Source: Stutzerimonas stutzeri (GTDB lineage Bacteria; Pseudomonadota; Gammaproteobacteria; Pseudomonadales; Pseudomonadaceae). Taken from it: a stretch of DNA of 32,389 nt. Below the pieces are notes generated by a model that saw nothing but the letters and a program-made list of their open reading frames with translations, was not told the DNA's origin and ran no database searches. Below, piece after piece: positions 25,845 through 32,389 of this stretch; position 1 is the stretch's first letter, and each line of letters begins with the position of its first letter. The DNA lies in assembly GCF_024448895.1 (NCBI RefSeq), contig NZ_JAMOIC010000031.1:1-32389 (forward strand), given 5' to 3'. The translations under genes were made by a program, and so were the position numbers.

Positions 25845-26651
25845 ATGAACGCGCCCGAACATCTTGCCCGCATCAGTGGTGCTCCGTTCTACCAGTCGCT
25901 GGGCAATGAAGAGGTGCTCTTCGAACAGGCCTGGAAGCACGGCATGCCGGTGTTGATCAAGGGCCCGACTGGTTGTGGCAAGACCCGCTTCGTGCAGTAC
26001 ATGGCGCATCGTCTGAACCTTCCGCTGTACACCGTGGCCTGCCACGACGATCTCAGTGCGGCCGATCTGGTTGGTCGCCATCTGATCGGCGCTCAAGGCA
26101 CCTGGTGGCAGGACGGCCCGCTGACCCGTGCGGTGCGCGAGGGCGGCATCTGCTATCTGGATGAGGTGGTCGAAGCCCGACAGGACACCGCCGTGGTGCT
26201 GCATCCGCTGGCCGATGATCGCCGTGAGCTGTTCATCGAGCGCACCGGCGAAGCCTTGAAAGCACCTCCTGGATTCATGCTGGTGGTCAGTTACAACCCC
26301 GGCTACCAGAACCTGCTCAAAGGCATGAAGCCCAGCACCCGCCAGCGCTTCGTCGCCATGCGTTTCGACTACCCGCCCGCGGCGGAAGAGCAGCGCATCG
26401 TGGCCAACGAGGCGCAGGTGGATGCCGCGCTGGCCGCGCAGGTGGTCAAGCTTGGACAGGCCCTGCGCCGGCTCGAACAGCATGATCTCGAAGAAGTCGC
26501 CTCGACCCGCCTGCTGATTTTCACCGCCCGGATGATCCGCTCCGGCATGAGCCCGCGCGAGGCCTGCATGGCCTGCCTGGCCGAGCCGCTGTCGGACGAT
26601 CCGCAAACCGTCGCTGCCCTGATGGATGTTGTCGATGTCCATTTCGGTTGA
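25845..26651 (+). CDS. nirQ: NirQ, MoxR-type AAA+ ATPase for reductase activation
   Basis: NirQ (NorQ family) is a MoxR-type AAA+ ATPase that works with the von Willebrand A-domain protein NorD to activate nitric oxide reductase, and nitrite reductase in pseudomonads. The 268-residue product begins MNAPEHLARISGAPFYQSLG. It has Walker A GPTGCGKT (40-47), Walker B GGICYLDEV and the sensor region VVSYNPGYQN, ending with a C-terminal helical domain. The ATG at 25845 follows GAGG; an open extension to 25776 contains no family sequence. It is divergent from nirS, and its end overlaps the next gene. Confidence 0.96.
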   Translation: MNAPEHLARISGAPFYQSLGNEEVLFEQAWKHGMPVLIKGPTGCGKTRFVQYMAHRLNLPLYTVACHDDLSAADLVGRHLIGAQGTWWQDGPLTRAVREGGICYLDEVVEARQDTAVVLHPLADDRRELFIERTGEALKAPPGFMLVVSYNPGYQNLLKGMKPSTRQRFVAMRFDYPPAAEEQRIVANEAQVDAALAAQVVKLGQALRRLEQHDLEEVASTRLLIFTARMIRSGMSPREACMACLAEPLSDDPQTVAALMDVVDVHFG

Positions 26652-27219
26652 TCGCACCAGCCTTTCCCGGCGCTTGCCGGGTGATCTGGCGATGTGGTTT
26701 TTCATCCTCGCCGAACTGACGGTCTTCGCCATCCTGATCCTGGCCTTTGCCGTGACGCAGGTGCTCAACCCTGAGCTTTTCAGCCAGAGCCGCGCGGCGC
26801 TGGACAGCTCAATGGGCCTGGCGCTGACGCTCAGCCTGCTGACTTCCGGCCTGTTTGCCGCCCTGGCGGTGGAGCAGGTGCGTGCGGCGCGGCCAGGGCG
26901 AGGGGCGCTGTTGCTGGTCGCGGCGCTGGCGTCGTCCTGCGTCTATGTGGTGCTCAAACTCAACGAATACGGTCACCTGGCCTCGATGGGGTTGGGGATG
27001 GAGCACAACACCTTCTTTACCCTGTACTGGATTCTTACCGGATTTCACTTCCTGCACGTGCTGCTGGGGATGGTGATCCTCGGCTGGATGGCCTTGCGTT
27101 GTCAGCGCGGCCTGTACACACCCGCTGACTGCGCCGGGCTCGAGTCCGGGGTGCTTTATTGGCACATGGTAGACATGGTCTGGGTCCTGCTTTTCCCGCT
27201 GGTCTACGTCATCAACTGA
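26635..27219 (+). CDS. norE: NorE/NirO, cytochrome oxidase subunit III-like membrane protein
   Basis: This membrane protein resembles subunit III of cytochrome c oxidase and accompanies nitric oxide reductase genes, where it is thought to help NorCB activity or stability. In pseudomonads it is also called NirO. The 194-residue product has PGDLAMWFFILAELTVFAILI as first helix. Four further helices follow, with the motifs GMEHNTFFTLYWILTGFHFLHVLLGM and YWHMVDMVWVLLFPLVYV, both typical of subunit III. The ATG at 26635 lies within the nirQ 3' end (17-bp overlap). An in-frame start at 26626 is also possible. nirP follows 10 bp after the stop. Confidence 0.92.
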   Translation: MSISVDRTSLSRRLPGDLAMWFFILAELTVFAILILAFAVTQVLNPELFSQSRAALDSSMGLALTLSLLTSGLFAALAVEQVRAARPGRGALLLVAALASSCVYVVLKLNEYGHLASMGLGMEHNTFFTLYWILTGFHFLHVLLGMVILGWMALRCQRGLYTPADCAGLESGVLYWHMVDMVWVLLFPLVYVIN

Positions 27220-27229
27220 GGAGGCCGTG

Positions 27230-27481
27230 ATGTCCGCTTCAAAAGTGCTGATCGGTTGCTGGCTGGCGCTGGCCATCCTGTCCACTGCAACCGTCTTGCT
27301 GGGCAATGCCGGCTCGACGCTGCTGCTCGCCGGCTCGGTGCTTGCCATCGCGCTGGTCAAGGCCTGGGTGATCACCGAGGGCTTCATGGAGCTGCGCCAT
27401 GCGCCGGCCATGTGGCGCCTGTTGTTGTTCGGCTGGCCATTGGCGATGGCTGGCGGGATTCTATTGGCGATGAGCCTCTGA
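27230..27481 (+). CDS. norF: NorF/NirP, small cytochrome oxidase subunit IV-like membrane protein
   Basis: This small membrane protein is found with NorE and may support NO reductase assembly. The 83-residue product has three helices (LIGCWLALAILSTATVLLG, LLLAGSVLAIALVKAWVI, MWRLLLFGWPLAMAGGILLAM). It carries the conserved KAWVITEGFMELRHAP segment typical of prokaryotic subunit IV / NorF proteins. The ATG at 27230 follows TGAGGAGG with 5-6 bases spacing; a GTG directly before it is less likely. It is the last gene of the nirQ group. A repeat-rich region follows. Confidence 0.9.
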   Translation: MSASKVLIGCWLALAILSTATVLLGNAGSTLLLAGSVLAIALVKAWVITEGFMELRHAPAMWRLLLFGWPLAMAGGILLAMSL

Positions 27482-28212
27482 AGGTTTCACAGGCGATCGG
27501 TTACGACCTGCGCAACTGCGCCCAACGCTTGCCCGCGCGCGACGACTGTTGGGCTGAAGCGGAGCGCCGTCCGGCCCACCCTACAAAACTGTTCGCGATG
27601 ATCGTGAAGGTGACCAGCCTCGATCGCCAGCAAGCTGGCTCCTACATAGGACATCGATGCTCCTACAATCAGTCGCCAGGCTGGCGGGCTTCGCTTAAAC
27701 GCCCTTGCGGCTAAACCTGCGGGCGCTCCACCCGCTGCCTTGCTCCGCTCCTTGTAGGAGCCAGCTTGCCGGCGATCGCTTTTGCAACTCGGCCCGCAGC
27801 GGATTCGAGGGTACCGCCTTGGCGTCCGTTCGCGCTCGACCAGACGCGCGCACCGTATCGCACGTCGTAGCAGCCAGCTTGCTGGCGATCGCTTTTGCAT
27901 TTCAGGCTGCAGCTGACCCGCGCGCGCCCGGGGCGCTTCCTGGCGCCTGCGCCATAGGCGTCTCAACTGGCCCCGCTTCCTATCCATCATCGAAAGACGC
28001 GGCAGAGTAGGGTGGGCCGAGCGGCGCTCCGCTTCAGCCCGCCAACACAGGCACGCGCAGTCGCTCATCGTGCCGCACCGCTATCTGGCTCGGGTTCCGC
28101 CGCCGGCCCCGTTGCCAAGGCATTTATACCCCACATAAATCGCGGTTCAGCGCCTGGCCCTTGTCAGGGAACAGGGGGCTGCGAAAGACCCAGCACCGCG
28201 TTCAGGTTTTTC
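27482..28212. repeat. REP-like repeat mosaic between nirP and norC
   Basis: No gene is supported in about 730 bases. The stretch holds copies of the GTAGGAGCCAGCTTGC element at 27622-27646 (inverted), 27753-27778 and 27865-27891, with a degenerate copy near 27660. It is bracketed by an inverted pair of a second element, 27549-27584 and 28007-28045, whose arms differ at only a few positions. Apparent frames through it (for example 27705-28010) are made of repeat sequence and are rejected. Confidence 0.75.
28171..28188 (+). repeat. 18-base sequence shared with the nosD leader
   Basis: ACAGGGGGCTGCGAAAGA here is identical to 4532-4549. Both copies lie at the downstream edge of a REP-type block, just before a gene group (norCB and nosDFY). 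It may be part of a larger repeat family or a shared leader element. Confidence 0.6.
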
Positions 28213-28226
28213 TTGATCGCTATCAA
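28213..28226 (+). promoter_or_regulatory. FNR/DNR-type box of the norCB promoter
   Basis: TTGAT-CGCT-ATCAA is a perfect FNR/DNR palindrome centred at 28219.5. A start at about 28261 would place it at -41.5, with TTAAAC at 28249-28254 as an imperfect -10 and a leader of about 24 nt to the norC ATG. Confidence 0.83.
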
Positions 28227-28284
28227 GCAGGTTTCGTTAGCTCGCTTCTTAAACTGGCCACGCCAACGCCATGAGGAGGCGACC

Positions 28285-28725
28285 ATGTCCGAGACCTTTA
28301 CCAAGGGAATGGCCAGAAATATTTACTTCGGGGGAAGCGTTTTCTTCCTCCTGGTGTTTCTGGGCCTTACCTATCACACAGAGCAGACCTTTCCAGAACG
28401 ATCCAACGAATCGGAACTGACCGAAGCGGTGGTACGAGGCAAAGAGGTTTGGGAAAACAACAACTGCATCGGCTGCCACAGCCTGCTTGGTGAAGGTGCC
28501 TACTTCGCGCCGGAACTGGGAAATGTCTTCGTTCGTCGCGGTGAGGATGCGGCCTTCAAGCCCTTCCTGCAGGCGTGGATGAAAGCTCAGCCTCTAGGCG
28601 TACCCGGGCGCAGAGCGATGCCTCAGTTCAATCTTAGCGAGCAGGAAGTCGACGATATGGCCGAGTTCCTCAAGTGGACGTCGAAGATCGATACCAATAA
28701 CTGGCCGCCAAACAAGGAGGGCTGA
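28285..28725 (+). CDS. norC: NorC, nitric oxide reductase cytochrome c subunit
   Basis: NorC is the membrane-anchored cytochrome c subunit of the NorCB nitric oxide reductase and passes electrons to NorB. The 146-residue product has a single N-terminal anchor helix (IYFGGSVFFLLVFLGLTY, about 13-30). The periplasmic heme domain has CIGCH (Cys61, Cys64, His65) and the probable axial Met112 in RRAMPQF. The ATG at 28285 follows GAGGAGG at 28273-28279. The frame is open back to 28012, but that part is repeat sequence. norB follows 3 bases after the stop. Confidence 0.97.
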   Translation: MSETFTKGMARNIYFGGSVFFLLVFLGLTYHTEQTFPERSNESELTEAVVRGKEVWENNNCIGCHSLLGEGAYFAPELGNVFVRRGEDAAFKPFLQAWMKAQPLGVPGRRAMPQFNLSEQEVDDMAEFLKWTSKIDTNNWPPNKEG

Positions 28726-30156
<1,431 letters not shown>

Positions 30157-30176
30157 GTCGGATAGCAACTGGAGCA

Positions 30177-30210
30177 ACGGCCCGGCTGACTCAGCGGGCC
30201 GTTTTTGTTT
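30177..30210 (+). terminator. Rho-independent terminator after norB
   Basis: ACGGCCCG at 30177-30184 pairs with CGGGCCGT at 30195-30202, and the inner CTGA/TCAG can extend the stem. TTTTTGTTT follows directly. It begins 21 bases after the norB stop and lies 27 bases before norD, so norD transcription may be reduced relative to norCB. Confidence 0.85.
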
Positions 30211-30236
30211 CAAATGGCGCTACGGAGTGATTGACC

Positions 30237-32081
30237 ATGGGCTTTACCATCGAAGTTGAAGAGTGGGTCGGCAGTGTCTGGCACCGGTTCATCACCCGCC
30301 GCGCCAGCCCCGATTTTCCCGAAGCAAGCGTTACCCTGGAGAGCATGCATCGGCCGCTTTCGGTGCTGTTTCGTGCCATGGGCGGCGCCAGTGGCGTTGG
30401 CGTCGAGGCCGCCAGTGCGCGCGACCTGATGCTGCGCCGCAACCTGCTGCAACAGGTCGCCGGGACCTGCAAACAACTGCCGGTTGCCTGGTGCGACGCA
30501 AACAACCTGCGCCTGCCACTAAGCCTCGCGGTTTACCCGGAAGTCTCACTCAATCAGGATCTCTATCGCTGGCTGGCGCTGCTCGCAGCGCAGGCGGGCG
30601 AGATGCGCCATTGGGCGCGTGATAACCAGCGCTGGACTCAAGCCATTCTCGAGCGGTTCCCGGCCATGCGGCCGCGCTACGAGCGGCTGGTCGAAGCGCA
30701 TCTGCAGCTGCGTCCGGACCCGGACACGCTGCCCCGTGCTGAAGGCGCGCTGGAGCGGGCGATCTGCCAGGCATTGCGTGAGCCGGGCAGTGTCGCGCAG
30801 TTCCCCCGCAGCGAGGTCGCGCCCTGGCCGCTGCCCATGTGGTTGTACCCGGCGGAAAACCTCGGTGTGCCTCAGGCAACCGAACTCGCCGAGGAAGATC
30901 AGGACAACAATCTGCAAGCGCCGCCTACCGAGCAGAAGGGCATGCGCAAGCGTGCCAAGCGCGTCGAGGACAGCACCGGCAAGGGCGGGCTCATGCTCTT
31001 CCGCCTGGAGAACCTGTTCAGCTGGTCCGAGCATGTCGAGCTGGACCGTCAGGGCGACGACAGCGAGAACGAAGACGCCTCACGCGTCGCCGAGGATCTC
31101 GATGAGATCGCCATGTCGCGCCAACGCATGCGCAAGGGTGGCGGCCTCAAGCTGCACCTTGATCTGCCCCCTGCGGATGTGGATGACATTCCGCTGGGTG
31201 AAGGCATCAAACTGCCGGAGTGGGACTACCGCAAGCAGCGCCTGCAACAGGACTTCGTCAGCCTGCAAATGATGCTGCCGCGCGGCTCTGAACCCATGGG
31301 ATTGCCGCTGCGGCTGAGCCCGCTGGCGCGCAAGCTGCGTCGGCAGTTCGAACATTTGCGCAATGATCGCCAATGGCTGCGTGGGCAACCGCAGGGCTCG
31401 GAACTGGACATGCAGGCCTGGCTGGATTTTCACGTCGAGCGTCAGCACGGCCAGTGCGCCGAGCGCGGGCTGTTCATGGAACAGCGGCGGAATCGCCGCG
31501 ATCTGGCGTGCCTGTTGCTGGCTGACCTGTCCATGTCCACCGACGCGCACCTGGATGATGAGCACAAGGTGATCGACGTGATCACCGACAGCTTGCTGTT
31601 ATTCGGCGAAGCGCTGTCGGCCGTGGGCGATGATTTTGCGCTCTATGGCTTCTCCTCGTTGCGTCGGCAGCAGGTTCGCATGCAGGAACTCAAGAGTTTC
31701 CGCCAGCGCTACGGCGACGATACCCGCGGGCGCATCCAGGCGCTGAAGCCCGGCTACTACACCCGCATGGGCGCGGCCATTCGCCAGGCGACCGAACTGC
31801 TGGGCAAGTGCAAACAACGGCGCAAGCTGTTGTTGCTGGTCACCGACGGCAAGCCCAACGACCTGGATCTCTACGAAGGCCGTTATGGCGTCGAAGACAC
31901 CCGCCAGGCGGTCATGGAGGCACGGCGTCAGGGGTTGTTGCCGTTCTGCATCACCATCGACCAGGAGGCGGGCGATTACCTGCCCTACATGTTCGGCGCC
32001 AACGGCTACACCCTGATCAAGGAGCCGCACCAACTGCCGTTCCGTCTGCCGCAGTTATACAAGCAGCTGACCCAGCCGTAG
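30237..32081 (+). CDS. norD: NorD, VWA-domain protein for NO reductase activation
   Basis: NorD is a cytoplasmic protein with a C-terminal von Willebrand factor A domain that acts with the MoxR-type ATPase NirQ to activate NO reductase, probably by inserting FeB. The 614-residue product has an alpha-helical N-terminal half and a charged central segment (EEDQDNNLQAPP, DRQGDDSENEDASR). The VWA domain from about residue 425 carries the MIDAS motif DLSMS (Asp430, Ser432, Ser434) and LLLVTDGKPND. The ATG at 30237 follows GGAG at 30224-30227. The TAG stop (32079-32081) is formed by the first bases of a GTAGGG repeat. Confidence 0.95.
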   Translation: MGFTIEVEEWVGSVWHRFITRRASPDFPEASVTLESMHRPLSVLFRAMGGASGVGVEAASARDLMLRRNLLQQVAGTCKQLPVAWCDANNLRLPLSLAVYPEVSLNQDLYRWLALLAAQAGEMRHWARDNQRWTQAILERFPAMRPRYERLVEAHLQLRPDPDTLPRAEGALERAICQALREPGSVAQFPRSEVAPWPLPMWLYPAENLGVPQATELAEEDQDNNLQAPPTEQKGMRKRAKRVEDSTGKGGLMLFRLENLFSWSEHVELDRQGDDSENEDASRVAEDLDEIAMSRQRMRKGGGLKLHLDLPPADVDDIPLGEGIKLPEWDYRKQRLQQDFVSLQMMLPRGSEPMGLPLRLSPLARKLRRQFEHLRNDRQWLRGQPQGSELDMQAWLDFHVERQHGQCAERGLFMEQRRNRRDLACLLLADLSMSTDAHLDDEHKVIDVITDSLLLFGEALSAVGDDFALYGFSSLRRQQVRMQELKSFRQRYGDDTRGRIQALKPGYYTRMGAAIRQATELLGKCKQRRKLLLLVTDGKPNDLDLYEGRYGVEDTRQAVMEARRQGLLPFCITIDQEAGDYLPYMFGANGYTLIKEPHQLPFRLPQLYKQLTQP

Positions 32082-32150
32082 GGTGGATGTCGCTTTTTAC
32101 ATCCACCGTAGCGCTGCCCGGTGGATCGGTGGGGCGTGATCCACCCTACG
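32079..32150. repeat. Two GTGGAT hairpin repeats after norD
   Basis: GGTGGATGT (32082-32090) pairs with ACATCCACC (32099-32107) around an 8-nt loop. GGTGGATC (32120-32127) pairs with GATCCACC (32138-32145). Both belong to the GTAGGGTGGAT family also seen at 8541-8574 and, degenerate, at the left window edge. The first may double as a stem-loop ending norD mRNA. Confidence 0.7.
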
Positions 32151-32153
32151 GTC

Positions 32154-32389
32154 CTTCTGATCGCCAGCAAGCTGGCTCCTACAGTTACGTGGGTGAGTGC
32201 GGCCGAGCACCGCAAACCCTACCGCTGCGTTGCCTTTTGTAGGAGCGAGCTTGCTCGCGATCAGGCTGGTTCGGCCCGCTCAGAGGTTAGGTGCATCCCG
32301 CTACTTCTGATCGCCAGCAAGCTGGCTCCTACGGTTATGTGGGTGAGCGCGGCAGGGCGCCACAAACCCTACCGCTGCGTTGCCTTTTT
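32154..32389. repeat. 150-bp tandem repeat with REP-like elements, cut by the window end
   Basis: The stretch from 32154 (CTTCTGATCGCCAGC) repeats from 32304 with a constant 150-base offset through ACCGCTGCGTTGCCTTTT at 32221 and 32371. Each unit starts with an inverted GTAGGAGC element (32159-32183, 32309-32332). Unit one also holds a direct copy with different stem bases (32239-32264). The second unit runs off the window. No gene is seen. Confidence 0.75.

Noticed and set aside
27705-28010. Apparent 101-residue frame between nirP and norC
   Set aside because: It is built from REP-type repeat sequence and has no ribosome-binding site or recognisable protein features.

Overview
The window is a denitrification gene island from a gammaproteobacterium, most likely a Pseudomonas of the stutzeri (Stutzerimonas) group. 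Four things point there: high-GC coding sequence, the linked order nos - nnrS - nir - nor, cytochrome cd1 nitrite reductase and c-type nitric oxide reductase sequences of Pseudomonas type, and many short palindromic GTAGGAGC... and GTAGGGTGG... repeats typical of that genus between genes. All calls come from reading the sequence; no database search was run.

Layout. (1) 248-8470, plus strand: nosR, nosZ, nosD, nosF, nosY, nosL and a tatA/E-like gene, encoding nitrous oxide reductase, its electron donor and its copper-sulfur maturation factors. A REP-type hairpin separates nosZ from nosD. (2) 8471-9274: an array of palindrome-rich 99-bp tandem repeats. (3) 9275-11314: nnrS and a short-chain dehydrogenase. 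(4) 11564-13944: two tandem paralogous HPP-CBS membrane proteins of identical length, followed by a convergent LysR regulator (13982-14842, minus). (5) 15027-18622, minus: nirJ-nirE-nirN for heme d1 synthesis. (6) 18968-19949, plus: three small membrane-protein genes of unknown role, one of the RDD family. (7) 19959-25489, minus: nirS-nirM-nirC-nirF-nirD-nirL-nirG-nirH, mostly overlapping end to end. (8) 25845-27481, plus: nirQ and two cytochrome-oxidase-like membrane proteins (nirO/norE, nirP/norF). (9) 28285-32081, plus: norC, norB and norD, followed by a repeat-rich tail.

Together the genes carry nitrite to NO (NirS, supplied with electrons by NirM/NirC and with heme d1 by NirEJDLGHFN), NO to N2O (NorCB, assembled with NirQ/NorD and NirO/NirP) and N2O to N2 (NosZ with NosR and NosDFYL). 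FNR/DNR-type palindromes (TTGAT-N4-ATCAA or close) lie upstream of nosR, nnrS, nirJ, nirS, nirQ and norC. At nosR and nirS a plausible -10 element sits at the spacing expected for a site centred at -41.5. No FNR/DNR-type regulator is encoded in the window, so control must come from elsewhere.

The least explained parts are the HPP-CBS pair (candidate nitrite transporters), the three-gene small membrane module between nirJ and nirH, the exact 99-bp tandem array, and a terminator-like hairpin between nirS and nirM.
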